DNA from: Rhodanobacteraceae bacterium
GTDB taxonomy: Bacteria > Pseudomonadota > Gammaproteobacteria > Xanthomonadales > Rhodanobacteraceae
NCBI GenBank assembly: GCA_016790075.1
Contig: JAEUPP010000025.1
Span: 1 to 57,829, forward strand
Length of the DNA: 57,829 bases
Direction of reading: 5' to 3'
The notes beneath the pieces are model-generated. The model was not told where the DNA came from and did not search any database. It worked only from the letters and a program-made list of their open reading frames with translations. A program made the translations under genes and the position numbers. The stretch's first letter is position 1. The number at the start of each line of letters is the position of its first letter. Below, one piece after another: positions 1 to 8,364 of this stretch.

Positions 1-151
1 CAGACGCTTCTTGGATGTTCTGGATCGCATCGCTGGATGATCGCAAACTCCGACCGACATCGACTACGTGAAGTGCCCTGAAAACAGGCCTCCGGTGATC
101 ATTACGGCCGTATATTCACCCACACGACTTCCCGAAGAGCCGATTTTTTGT

Positions 152-174
152 GTAGCGGGGGAAGTCTCCCCCGC
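152..174 (+). repeat. REP-like palindrome with GTAG head, downstream of the NACHT gene
   Basis: GTAG at 152-155 runs into a perfect 8-bp stem (GCGGGGGA at 155-162, loop AGTC, TCCCCCGC at 167-174). A GTAG tetranucleotide next to a GC-rich hairpin is the hallmark of REP elements mobilised by RAYT transposases. On the minus strand, where the NACHT gene ends at 221, the hairpin is followed by A-rich rather than T-rich sequence, so it does not look like an intrinsic terminator for that gene. No transposase is present in the window. Confidence 0.45.
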
Positions 175-220
175 ACCCCCTCGGGAGTTCAGAGCCGCAG
201 ATTTCCAGAGATCAGAGGCT

Positions 221-3031
221 TCAGAGGTCAGAGGGTTGAACAGGGGAAGGACGCAACACCACACGGAAACCCACATTGAGGTTGCGAATGAGCGGGCGAA
301 GCCCGTAGCGAAACGCACAGCGCGCGAGGGGTCGAAGAACGAACCACGAGCCGCCGCGCAGAACCCTGTACACATCGTCGCCCGCCTCAGGATTTTCGCG
401 ACGGGCATCGTTGACATCGTAGGGGTAGTGGAAGTCCGGGCGTTCCCAGTCCTGTCCCCACAGGCTGCGCGTCCACTCCCAGACATTGCCGATCATGTCA
501 GATAGCCCATAACCATTGGGCGGGTAACACCCCACCGTCGACGTATCGCCGACAGTCCCTTCATAGTTCGCCTGGTCCTCGTCGGGATCGTCGCCCCAGG
601 AAAACACCGCATCAGGCCGGCTAGCACGCGCCGCCTTCTCCCATTCGAGTTCGCTGGGTAGCGAAACACGCCATCCGCCGGAGCGGACACGATCAGCCAG
701 TCCAGTGCCGTCAAACACTTTTGCGGTCTTCAGCTGTTCGCCTAGCCATTCGCAGTACGCAATCGCCTCATGCCAGCTGACCCAGCGCACCGGGCGATTG
801 TCCGGGTCGGCCAGCGCGTCGTTGTCCCCCAGCTTGAACTGCGTGGCCTGCACAAATGCGCGGAACTGCGCGACTGTCACTGGATAGCGCGCGATGTGGA
901 ACTCAGGCGTCGGCGTTACATCATCGTTCAACTCGTCCTGTGGAACCTCGGACCCAATGGCCTTCGCCACGTGCGGCGCATCGCTGCGTCGTGTGCCAAT
1001 CCTGAACTGCGCGTCGGCCGGGATAGGCACGAAGCCCAAGGTGTTATCGGCCGGCAGGTGAAAACGCTGTGGATCGAAGCGTGGATCGCCGAGTTGGGCC
1101 AGCACATCGCCCGCCAATGCGCGCTCGCGCGCCGGTAGTGCGCGGCTGGCGAGCAATCGACACTGCCAGTTGCGCACGCGTTGGCGCTTGTTCTCATGGC
1201 GCTGCTGCAACTCGGGATTGGGTGGGGACAATCCGGCCTCTCTGAGCGCATCACCCGCCAGCAGAGCTCCCCATTGCGCTGCGTGGTCCGGCTCGGGAGG
1301 TGGATCGTCGGGACATAAGGCGTCGACCAGTTCCCATATCGAACTGGGCGTTGGTTTCGATCTGGCGGCGGTCAGCAGCAAGACTTCGCGCCAGCGATTC
1401 GGATCGGCTTTGACGTGCTCACTGAGCGCGTCCGGGAACTGGTGGCGCGCCAGATGGCATGCCGCCAGGTACTCCTGAAACGAGCGATGTGGAAATTGAT
1501 ATAAGCCCTCGCCATGCGACGTCAGCAGGCCGGCGCGATCACGCAGATACTCCTCCAGACGCATGATCTTGGCGTCCGGCAAATCCTTTGATGCCGCCAG
1601 GAGTGCACTGATGACATCGCTCTGGCGAATGTCCGCCGTTCCCACCAGGACCGGTTGATTCAAGTGCGCCTGGTAGGCCAGTTTCTCGAGTTCGACGCGA
1701 ATCCTCTCGCGACTGGAGTTCAGCCATTCACTGACGCTAGGCTGCAGCTGGACTTGCTGCCCCTTCACATGAGGTTTCTTGTTGCTCTCCCATTCCTCGA
1801 GCAACATGTCCACTGACTGGGCGTAAATCTCGTGCCGGTTTTCCGGCAACAATCCACCGCCCCGAATCATCTGGATGCGTGCCATCAGTGTAAGGAGCAA
1901 GGGGCGTTGCGCCAACTCACGCAGTTGTTCGCGTCGCGTCGCGCGTTTGAGAGCGTCGGTACGCGCCTGGGCTTCGGCTTCTGTCAGGCGCATCAGATAG
2001 TGACAGAGGTGGGCGTACCAGGTATCGATGAAGCGCTCGATTTGGCCGGGCGTAAACGGCATCAGCTCACGCTCGGCGAAGCCAGCCAGCTTCCAGTCCT
2101 GACGCTGATAGGCGTAGGTTCGGCTGGTCACGAGAAAGCGGCAATTCCGATACACCCCGGCGAATTCCTGCACCGCCTGCTTGATCTGTTCGCGTCTCTG
2201 GAGGGCTTCGGGAACTTCATCCAGGCCGTCGAGCAATACGAGGCCACCTTTCTTGCTGAGTAGTTCGGGTTGCAGATCGTCGTTCACGTACTTCTGCAGA
2301 CGCTCTGGCAATTGTTTAACGATGAAATGCCACAGGGTGTCCGCAGAAATTGGCGTTCCGGGCTCCGGAAGATCGGCGGCGAAATCGCGCAAGACCACGC
2401 GTACGGGGAGCAAAGCACGGTGACGCCAGCGTTGGGCCTTTGGCTTGATGTCTGGTCTATCGCCGGGTTCCCGCGGCAACGGCGTTTGCAGCAATGCCAG
2501 GTTGGCCGTTTCTGAACCCAGCGCCTGGCCTGCCATGCACAAGGCGACGAAGTTCAGGAAGGTAGTCTTTCCGCTGCCCGGCCCACCCATGAGCACAAGG
2601 CACCGTTCTTGATTGAGGGCTTCCAGGGCGGACTGGCGCATCACAGGGCCGGTGAACTTGCGCCCGAGATCACGTGCCTGATGGACTTCCTCCCGTTCGT
2701 TGTGCCGAGTCAACAATGCGGTGTAGAGCAAGGCCAGCTCCGCCGGCTTTCCGCCGTCCTCTGGCAGCAGGGGCACTTCGTTTGCCCGCAGGCTGATCCA
2801 TGCAAGGTAGGCATTGCGCAGTGTCGTTTTGTCCGCACCGGGGCGTTCCGCGCGCTGAAAAATTACCTGGTAGGTGTCGCCCGTCGATACATTGCCGTTG
2901 ACGGTATCAGCCACCACGCCACGTTTCCCCGCCGCCTTCGCGCGAGTGCCCTGCGCAGCTGCACCGCTGCCTTTGATGACCGCCCTTGAGTCGATGCCGG
3001 TTTTTTTCGCCGTTGGTGGCTTGCGTTTCAT
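221..3031 (-). CDS. NACHT-type STAND NTPase with C-terminal formylglycine-generating-enzyme-like (SUMF1/FGE) domain
   Basis: The 936-residue protein has three parts. Residues 15-60 are Gly/Ala-rich and share the segment GSGAAAQGTRAKAAGKRGVV, with few changes, with the C-terminus of the neighbouring protein. Residues about 140-600 form the NTPase, with Walker A GGPGSGKTT at 149-157 and Walker B LVLLDGLDEV at 264-273; the extended DGLDE form is typical of NACHT proteins. Residues about 665-925 look like an FGE-sulfatase domain (RYPVTVAQF, GNVWEWTRSLWG, RVLRGGSW, NVGFRV). STAND NTPases of this kind are usually conflict or antiphage sensors that oligomerise on a trigger; FGE-like domains often serve as their ligand-binding C-terminus. 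The start overlaps the upstream gene's stop by 4 nt (ATGA), so the pair is translationally coupled. The sensor role is inference. Confidence 0.85.
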   Translation of the reverse strand: MKRKPPTAKKTGIDSRAVIKGSGAAAQGTRAKAAGKRGVVADTVNGNVSTGDTYQVIFQRAERPGADKTTLRNAYLAWISLRANEVPLLPEDGGKPAELALLYTALLTRHNEREEVHQARDLGRKFTGPVMRQSALEALNQERCLVLMGGPGSGKTTFLNFVALCMAGQALGSETANLALLQTPLPREPGDRPDIKPKAQRWRHRALLPVRVVLRDFAADLPEPGTPISADTLWHFIVKQLPERLQKYVNDDLQPELLSKKGGLVLLDGLDEVPEALQRREQIKQAVQEFAGVYRNCRFLVTSRTYAYQRQDWKLAGFAERELMPFTPGQIERFIDTWYAHLCHYLMRLTEAEAQARTDALKRATRREQLRELAQRPLLLTLMARIQMIRGGGLLPENRHEIYAQSVDMLLEEWESNKKPHVKGQQVQLQPSVSEWLNSSRERIRVELEKLAYQAHLNQPVLVGTADIRQSDVISALLAASKDLPDAKIMRLEEYLRDRAGLLTSHGEGLYQFPHRSFQEYLAACHLARHQFPDALSEHVKADPNRWREVLLLTAARSKPTPSSIWELVDALCPDDPPPEPDHAAQWGALLAGDALREAGLSPPNPELQQRHENKRQRVRNWQCRLLASRALPARERALAGDVLAQLGDPRFDPQRFHLPADNTLGFVPIPADAQFRIGTRRSDAPHVAKAIGSEVPQDELNDDVTPTPEFHIARYPVTVAQFRAFVQATQFKLGDNDALADPDNRPVRWVSWHEAIAYCEWLGEQLKTAKVFDGTGLADRVRSGGWRVSLPSELEWEKAARASRPDAVFSWGDDPDEDQANYEGTVGDTSTVGCYPPNGYGLSDMIGNVWEWTRSLWGQDWERPDFHYPYDVNDARRENPEAGDDVYRVLRGGSWFVLRPLARCAFRYGLRPLIRNLNVGFRVVLRPSPVQPSDL

Positions 3032-3714
3032 TTTCGCGGTCCGCGCCTGGCCGGTTTTGACCCCGTTCCGATATTGATGCTGCCGGTGTTGTTGCCGATG
3101 ACTATCCCTTTGGCTCCTGCGGCCTTGGCGCCGCGCCCTTGCGCGACGGCACCGCTGCCGATCACTGTTGCCTGATAGCTGTCTCCCTTTGCCGGCGCAG
3201 CATCAGCCTGATCAGGCTCGAACTCGACAAAACCGTTGTCCACCAGCTTGTCGAGCTGGCCACAGAAATGCTGCGACAAACCCTTGGTGTCCGGATATTC
3301 GGTCTGAAAGTGCCCCAGCGCCTTGAGCTTCTCCTGGAATGCTCTCAGGCTCTCCTGATCGGCAGCACTGGGGCTGCTGGTGGGTGCCGCAGTCTTGAAA
3401 TAGGTGAACACGAACGGCCTGGTCGTGGCCTGAAATTGCCTGAACGCGGTTTCGAATTCTTCGGCGCTGTACTTGCCCACCTTGGTCCAGAACAGCATCA
3501 CGAACACATCACACTCGCGAACGGCGCGGTTGTACTTGTCCTGCAGGCGTGTCTCCGCCATCGCGTCAAGAAAATCTTCCCATCTCACCAGCTCAAGGAA
3601 CACGCCGCGCTTGATCCACTCCTTGTTCTTGCGATTGATGGCAATTTCAAAGGCATCGCGGTCTGCTCTGAGTTCGTCAGAAGACGCGAGGAAGATCTTT
3701 CTGATGTCCGTCAT
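3028..3714 (-). CDS. Small TIR/DUF4062-like protein, probable effector partner of the NACHT protein
   Basis: The 228-residue protein begins IRKIFLASSDELRADRDAFE and continues with WEDF and CDVFVMLFWTKVGKYSAEEFETA near residues 45-92. This is the pattern of DUF4062/TIR-like alpha-beta domains found beside bacterial STAND NTPases. Residues about 110-170 are a linker and helical region. Residues 178-218 are Gly/Ala/Asn-rich and contain GSGAVAQGRGAKAAGAKGIV, 14 of 20 residues identical to the N-terminal segment of the NACHT protein encoded just downstream. An effector domain at the N-terminus with a shared motif at the C-terminus, next to a sensor with the motif at its N-terminus, is the arrangement known for bacterial amyloid-signalling NLR/effector pairs. 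The effector chemistry (NAD hydrolysis or other) cannot be read from sequence. No strong ribosome binding site is seen. Confidence 0.65.
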   Translation of the reverse strand: MTDIRKIFLASSDELRADRDAFEIAINRKNKEWIKRGVFLELVRWEDFLDAMAETRLQDKYNRAVRECDVFVMLFWTKVGKYSAEEFETAFRQFQATTRPFVFTYFKTAAPTSSPSAADQESLRAFQEKLKALGHFQTEYPDTKGLSQHFCGQLDKLVDNGFVEFEPDQADAAPAKGDSYQATVIGSGAVAQGRGAKAAGAKGIVIGNNTGSINIGTGSKPARRGPRK

Positions 3715-4431
3715 GGGATGCCCGAGGCAAGGAGTAATTGGAATTATTGCATTTATCCCGGCAGCGAAGGCCAGCCGGTGGCGACCGGTCGATAACTACA
3801 GGAAGAACAAGCGCCGGGCGCCGGATGACAGGCAGGTAATAGCTCCGGACCGTGTGTGGCCGGTCGGGCAGTTGGGTGCCGTATTCGAGATGGTCTACAT
3901 GGAAGCGCGAAAAATGGACGGCTGGAACTGGCCTGGTGTCACGATGGCATCGATCCTCTCACCGGGTGCGCCTGGCGCCTGGCCAGGAGGGTGTTTACCA
4001 ATGCCCGCGAATGTAGGGTGGGCTTCAGCCCGCCATCCCTGACGGTTGCCCGACTGCGGCGGTAATCAGCGCCGCACGGCCATGCGGTGCTTTAATTGGA
4101 AGGTGACTCGGTCTGTGGACAGGCGGGCTTGGCGGGATAGGAAAACCCGCAAGCTTTCACGAAGAACCAGAAGAAATATCGCGATGTGTGCAGGTTTCCG
4201 TTGTGAGGTTGCCGTAGGGGTTTGGTGGCGGATCTGGTTGCAAGCGGCTTTTTCTCGCCGTTTCCACACTTTCGCATCATCTTATTTGTAATATTTTTCT
4301 GACCCCGTCGCGATGTCCTGAGATTGCGTGCCAGCGCAATGGAATGCCTCAGTCGGCCGCATTGCAACGAGTGATTGTTGACCGGCTGCCAGGCGCGGCG
4401 CCGTCAGCGGGCACGGATTCTGGCTACGCGC
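3715..4431. other. 717-bp intergenic region without a convincing gene
   Basis: No frame shows a recognisable protein; the short open frames lack ribosome binding sites and family features. The segment holds one REP-like hairpin (4013-4034) and an AT-rich patch near 4270-4300. It separates the start of the TIR-like gene from the 3' end of the lipid operon. On the minus strand, just upstream of the TIR-like start, an AATAAT box (complement of about 3741-3746) could be a -10, but no good -35 accompanies it. Confidence 0.6.
4013..4034 (+). repeat. REP-like palindrome with GTAG head, upstream of the TIR-like gene
   Basis: GTAG at 4013-4016 is followed by GGTGGGC, loop TTCA and GCCCGCC (4017-4034), a 7-bp stem with one G-T pair. 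Together with the element at 152-174, in the same orientation, it brackets the NACHT/TIR-like module. Confidence 0.5.
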
Positions 4432-5517
4432 TCAGGCGCCAGGCGGCCGGGGACGGAACCGGTAGTGCGCTACCATCCATTCGCTGCCGCCGGCATAGCC
4501 GAACAGCTCGGCGCAGGCCATCCAGAACAGGCGCCAGCGCTGTAACCACAGTGCTGCGGCGGGGCCGTAGGCTTCGCGCAGTATCGGCAGCAGTGCGTCG
4601 CGGTGCGCGTCCTGTGCGGCCAGCCAGCATTCGGCCGTGCGTGCGTAGTGGCGGCCGTCGATCAGCCAGCGCTGTTCCAGCGCGAGATCGTCCTGGAACC
4701 AGGCCAGGGTCTCGGCCGATGGCATCAGTCCGCCAGTGAAGAAGTGGCGGCCCATCCAGTTGTCCTCGCCCTCGGTCTCGAACGGATAGGCAAGGGTGCG
4801 GTGACAGAAAATGTGGACAAAGAGCAGCCCGTCGCCACGCAGCCACTGTGCAATGCGGGCAAGCAGGCTGCGGTAGTTGCGAACGTGCTCGAACATTTCT
4901 ATCGATACGCAGCGATCGAAGCTGGCGGTGGGCAGTTCGAGACGGTTCACGTCCTCGGTCAGTACGCGCACCTGGGCATAGCCGCGTTCCGCACAACGCG
5001 CCAGGATGAACTCGCGCTGTGGCCGCGAATTCGATACCGCGGTGATGCGTGCGTTCGGATAGCGCTCGGCCAGCCACAGGGTCAGTGAACCCCAGCCGCA
5101 GCCGAGTTCGAGTATGTCCTGGCCGTCGGCGAGCTGCGCGCGTTCGGCGTATAGCGCGAGCATGGCCTCTTCGGCTGCCGCAAGCGTTTCGTCGCCGCGC
5201 GGAAAATAGCAGGCTGAATACTTGAGCCTCGGTCCCAGGCAACGGGTAAAGAATGCCGGTGGCAGCTCATAGTGCTGCCGGTTTGCCGCATCGGTATGTA
5301 TCGCGATCGGACTGTCACGCAACTGCTGCAGCAATTGCGCGAAGCGCTGCTGCTGCGTTTGGACCCCACCTTGCGTGGCGTCGCGCAGACGCTGCATGCA
5401 GAGCCGGCGGATGCCGAGCCGCACCAGTGCATCCGGCAGCAGACCGCGCTCGGCCAGGCCCAGCAGTCCGCGCGCCGGGCGTCCGGTTTCGAGTTCGACT
5501 ACTGCTGCGTCACTCAT
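4432..5517 (-). CDS. Class I SAM-dependent methyltransferase, cyclopropane-fatty-acid-synthase-like (second paralogue)
   Basis: This 361-residue protein has the SAM-binding motif ILELGCGWGSLTLWLAERYP near the middle and the CFA-family elements YSACYF, IEMFEHV, VHIFCHR and GRHYARTAECW. By eye these keep the Glu, His and Tyr that bind bicarbonate in E. coli Cfa; the equivalent Cys is shifted by one position. It probably transfers a methyl or methylene group to unsaturated phospholipid acyl chains at the membrane, but members of this branch can also methylate amines. It is the last gene of the sigma-factor-led operon, starting 2 nt after the DUF1295 stop with a GGAGG ribosome site in the end of that gene. 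Confidence 0.75.
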   Translation of the reverse strand: MSDAAVVELETGRPARGLLGLAERGLLPDALVRLGIRRLCMQRLRDATQGGVQTQQQRFAQLLQQLRDSPIAIHTDAANRQHYELPPAFFTRCLGPRLKYSACYFPRGDETLAAAEEAMLALYAERAQLADGQDILELGCGWGSLTLWLAERYPNARITAVSNSRPQREFILARCAERGYAQVRVLTEDVNRLELPTASFDRCVSIEMFEHVRNYRSLLARIAQWLRGDGLLFVHIFCHRTLAYPFETEGEDNWMGRHFFTGGLMPSAETLAWFQDDLALEQRWLIDGRHYARTAECWLAAQDAHRDALLPILREAYGPAAALWLQRWRLFWMACAELFGYAGGSEWMVAHYRFRPRPPGA

Positions 5518-5519
5518 GC

Positions 5520-6299
5520 TCAGGACCTCCGCGGAAACCAGGGAAACAACATCGATGTGCGGCGCTGGTAGTCGCGATAGTCATCGCCGCGGGTGCGCAA
5601 GGCCTGTGCTTCGGTGAAAGGAATGCCGCTGAGCCAGCGCAGGAATGCATACATCACCAGCGGTCCTGACCAGGCCAGCCAGGCCAGTGGCGAGCCCAGT
5701 GCGAGCAGCACGTAGGCGAACCAGTGCAGCCATTCAAAGAAATAGTTCGGATGGCGCGAGTAGCGCCAGAGTCCGGCGCGGCAGGTGCGGCCGCGGTTGG
5801 CCGGGTCGGTGCGGAAGCGGCGCAACTGTGCGTCGGCGATGGCTTCGCCGCTGATCGCGATCAGCCAGACAGCGATGGCGAGAATCCAGCCGGCGCGGGG
5901 ACCGTCGAGCGGATTGCGCGCGACAGCCGCGAACGGCAACGCGAACAGCACGATCAGCAACGCCTGGAACTGGAAAAAGGCGAACCAGCGCAGCGCGCCA
6001 TCGCCCCAGATCGTGCGCAGATAGGCATAGCGGCCGTCTTCGGATTCGCTGCGCACGCGGCGCCAGAGATACAGCGCAAGGCGCAGTCCCCAGAAGCTGC
6101 CGAGCACGGCCAGTGTTGCGCGCGGCCACAGCGCGCCGTCGCCGAGCAGGGCCAGCACGATAGCCGTGGCGCCGACACCGGCGGCCCAGATCACGTCGAC
6201 GATGCCGGCGTTGCGCCGCTGTTGCTGCCAGTACCAGCCCGCCGTCTGGGCCAGAGCCGCCAGCAGCCAGATCAGCACCAGGTCTGCGAGCAGGTTCAT
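5520..6299 (-). CDS. DUF1295 membrane protein (steroid 5-alpha-reductase-like)
   Basis: I start the gene at the ATG at 6299, giving 259 residues (MNLLADLVLIWLLAALAQ...) and a 4-nt ATGA overlap with the upstream methyltransferase gene; a longer open frame upstream is Arg/Pro-rich shadow. The protein has about six hydrophobic segments and the C-terminal signature GLWRYSRHPNYFFEW, typical of DUF1295 and of isoprenylcysteine methyltransferase/steroid-reductase folds that bind NADPH or SAM in the membrane. DUF1295 proteins recur in gene clusters with CFA synthase and DUF1365, which supports a role in acyl-chain modification. The reaction is not known to me. Confidence 0.82.
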   Translation of the reverse strand: MNLLADLVLIWLLAALAQTAGWYWQQQRRNAGIVDVIWAAGVGATAIVLALLGDGALWPRATLAVLGSFWGLRLALYLWRRVRSESEDGRYAYLRTIWGDGALRWFAFFQFQALLIVLFALPFAAVARNPLDGPRAGWILAIAVWLIAISGEAIADAQLRRFRTDPANRGRTCRAGLWRYSRHPNYFFEWLHWFAYVLLALGSPLAWLAWSGPLVMYAFLRWLSGIPFTEAQALRTRGDDYRDYQRRTSMLFPWFPRRS

Positions 6300-7582
6300 G
6301 GTGCGGACGGCTGTGCTGTGCCGACGATGAACTCGGCCTGGCGGCAACCGGGCTTGGCGAGCAGCAGCTGGGCCACGCCGATGGAGCGTTCGCGGAAACC
6401 GCCTTCGCAGTAGGCGAGGTAGTAGGTCCAGAGCCGGACAAAATCCTCGTCGAACCCTTGTGCGAGTACTGCGTCGCGCTTGGCCAGGAAGCGTTCGCGC
6501 CAGCACTGCAGGGTGCGTGCATAGGAGCTGCCGAAGTCCTCCAGGTGCACGAGTCCAAGATCGCTGGCACGCGTCTTGGCATCGATCAGTGCAGCGACCG
6601 AGGGAATGAATGAGCCGGGAAACACGTAGCGCTTGATGAAATCGACGGCGCGCAGCGCTTGGGCATAGCGATGGTCTTCGATCGTGATGGCCTGTACCAG
6701 CGCGAGTCCATCAGCGGCGAGCAGGCGCGAGATCGTTGCGAAATAGCTGCGCAGATTGTCGGCGCCTATGGCCTCGACCATCTCGATGGAGACGAGCTTG
6801 TCATAACGGCCGTCCAGATCGCGGAAGTCCTGCTGCAGTACGGTCACACGCTCCTGCAGACCAGCGGCAGCGACGCGGGCGACGGTGGCCGCGTACTGTT
6901 CACGCGAGATAGTTGTCGTTGTCACGTGACAACCATGGCGGCCGGCCGCATGCAGCGCGAAACCACCCCAGCCACTGCCGATCTCCAGCACACGGTCGCC
7001 CGGCTGCAGTTGCAGTTTCGCGGCGATGCGCTCGAGCTTGCGCTGCGAGGCGACTTCGAGCGTGTCCTGGGCATCGGTGAACAGCGCCGAGGAATACATG
7101 AGGTCGGAGGACAGGAACAGTGCGAAGAAATCGTTGCCAAGGTCGTAGTGCGCCGCGATGTTGCGCCGCGCGCCCGCGCGCGTATTGCGGCGCAGCCCAT
7201 GCCAGCAGCGCAGCAGCCAGCCGCCTAACCGCGCCAGCCCCGTTTCCATGCCGTCGAGCAGGTCGCGATTGCGTACCAGCAGCTGGACCAGGCCGACGAG
7301 GTTGTCACAGCTCCAGTCGCCCTGGATGTACGACTCCCCGGCGCCCACACTGCCGTTGATCGCCGCGGCACGATAGAAACGCGGCGAATGCACCTGCAGC
7401 GTGATGGTCTCGCCCGGTTCTCCCTGGCCACAGCAGCAACTGCCTAGGTCGTCGAACACGACCAGCCTGCCGCCGGTCAGTGTGGCCATCTGGGCGAGCA
7501 GGCGCCCGCGCAGCCAGCGATCCATTGCAGTCCAGGTGTTGGGGCCGTTCGCGGCGAGTGCGGCTTCGCCCGGTCGGGTCAT
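6296..7582 (-). CDS. Cyclopropane-fatty-acyl-phospholipid-synthase-family methyltransferase (DUF1365-associated type)
   Basis: The 428-residue CFA-family enzyme contains HYDLGNDFF, the SAM motif VLEIGSGWGGFALHAA and the C-terminal FIKRYVFPGSFIPS. Compared with E. coli Cfa from memory, YSCAY is here YSSAL (Cys139 to Ser) and LLHTIG is LVQAIT (His266 to Gln), while Glu239 and Tyr317 have counterparts. Losing two bicarbonate ligands fits a fatty-acid C-methyltransferase such as the furan-fatty-acid enzyme UfaM better than a cyclopropane synthase; this is inference. The start at 7582 overlaps the DUF1365 stop by 4 nt, which fixes it over the longer frame. Confidence 0.82.
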   Translation of the reverse strand: MTRPGEAALAANGPNTWTAMDRWLRGRLLAQMATLTGGRLVVFDDLGSCCCGQGEPGETITLQVHSPRFYRAAAINGSVGAGESYIQGDWSCDNLVGLVQLLVRNRDLLDGMETGLARLGGWLLRCWHGLRRNTRAGARRNIAAHYDLGNDFFALFLSSDLMYSSALFTDAQDTLEVASQRKLERIAAKLQLQPGDRVLEIGSGWGGFALHAAGRHGCHVTTTTISREQYAATVARVAAAGLQERVTVLQQDFRDLDGRYDKLVSIEMVEAIGADNLRSYFATISRLLAADGLALVQAITIEDHRYAQALRAVDFIKRYVFPGSFIPSVAALIDAKTRASDLGLVHLEDFGSSYARTLQCWRERFLAKRDAVLAQGFDEDFVRLWTYYLAYCEGGFRERSIGVAQLLLAKPGCRQAEFIVGTAQPSAP

Positions 7583-8364
7583 GGTGGAGTTCCTTGCGGA
7601 TGGGAATGGACTGGGGTGCGCTTGAGCCACAGGCGCAGTGCCTGCCAATGAATGGCTGCCATGACTTGCCAGGTCATCAGCGGATAGCGCAGCAGTACGC
7701 GGGCCAGGGCAGCCCCGGTCAGCGGCCGCCGGCTGAGATTCAAGGTCGCGTCGAAGCTGCGTCGGCCGTCGCGCTGCAGGTTCATGTGCACGCGCAGGTC
7801 GTCGCCGGGTGGTGTGAAACGCCAATCGTAGGCGCAGTCCATGGGCTGGAATGGCGAGACGTGGAAGGCTTTGGCAAACGACCAGTGCAGGGCGCGGCCG
7901 TGTGGTGTGGCGGAGTCCGCGCGAAGCAGATAGGCGTGACGCTCGGACCAGGGGGTGTTGGTGATCTCGGCCAGTACGTAGTCGAGCTCGTCGCCATCGG
8001 TGCTGAAGCCGTAGTAGAAGCTCACCGGGTTGAATACATAGCCGGCGTAGCGCAGGTGGGTGAGCAGGCGCACCGGACCGCGTGGGCGCTGGCCAGTGGC
8101 TGCGGCGACACGATCCCGCACGGCTTCGGCCAGGGGCAGGTCATGGGGTGCCAGATAGTCACTGCGACGGAACTCGGCGAGGTTGCGCCGGCCTGCTGAC
8201 CAGAACCAGCGCCCGGAGAACACCTGATCGAGTTCGTCCAGGTCGAGATAGAGCTGGGCGATGCGGTAGCGGAATGCGTATGGATGTGCGCCGTGCCGGC
8301 GATGCCGCACGGTGCCCTCGTAGACGGCGCTGTGCAGTTTCGCGGCAGGCGGGATGGGGCTCAT
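7579..8364 (-). CDS. DUF1365 family protein
   Basis: The 261-residue protein starts at the ATG at 8364, overlapping the FAD oxidoreductase stop by 4 nt. It carries the family's hallmarks: an N-terminal LHSAVYEGTVRHRRHGAHPYAFRYR, then LTHLRYAGYVFNPVSFYYGF and AKAFHVSPFQPMDCAYDWRF. DUF1365 proteins are almost always encoded between an FAD-dependent amine-oxidase-like enzyme and a CFA-like methyltransferase, exactly as here, and are thought to take part in unsaturated or furan fatty-acid chemistry. The biochemical function is not established as far as I know. Confidence 0.88.
   Translation of the reverse strand: MSPIPPAAKLHSAVYEGTVRHRRHGAHPYAFRYRIAQLYLDLDELDQVFSGRWFWSAGRRNLAEFRRSDYLAPHDLPLAEAVRDRVAAATGQRPRGPVRLLTHLRYAGYVFNPVSFYYGFSTDGDELDYVLAEITNTPWSERHAYLLRADSATPHGRALHWSFAKAFHVSPFQPMDCAYDWRFTPPGDDLRVHMNLQRDGRRSFDATLNLSRRPLTGAALARVLLRYPLMTWQVMAAIHWQALRLWLKRTPVHSHPQGTPP

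Noticed and set aside
1-71. Possible C-terminal ends of an upstream plus-strand gene (frames ending at 40 and 71)
   Set aside because: Only 13-23 codons are visible and neither frame is recognisable, so neither is supported as a gene fragment.
152-174. Hairpin considered as intrinsic terminator of the NACHT gene
   Set aside because: On the minus strand it is followed by A residues, not T, so it is better read as a REP-like element.
4066-4431. Short open frames between the TIR-like gene and the lipid operon
   Set aside because: They overlap one another on both strands, lack ribosome binding sites and show no recognisable protein pattern.
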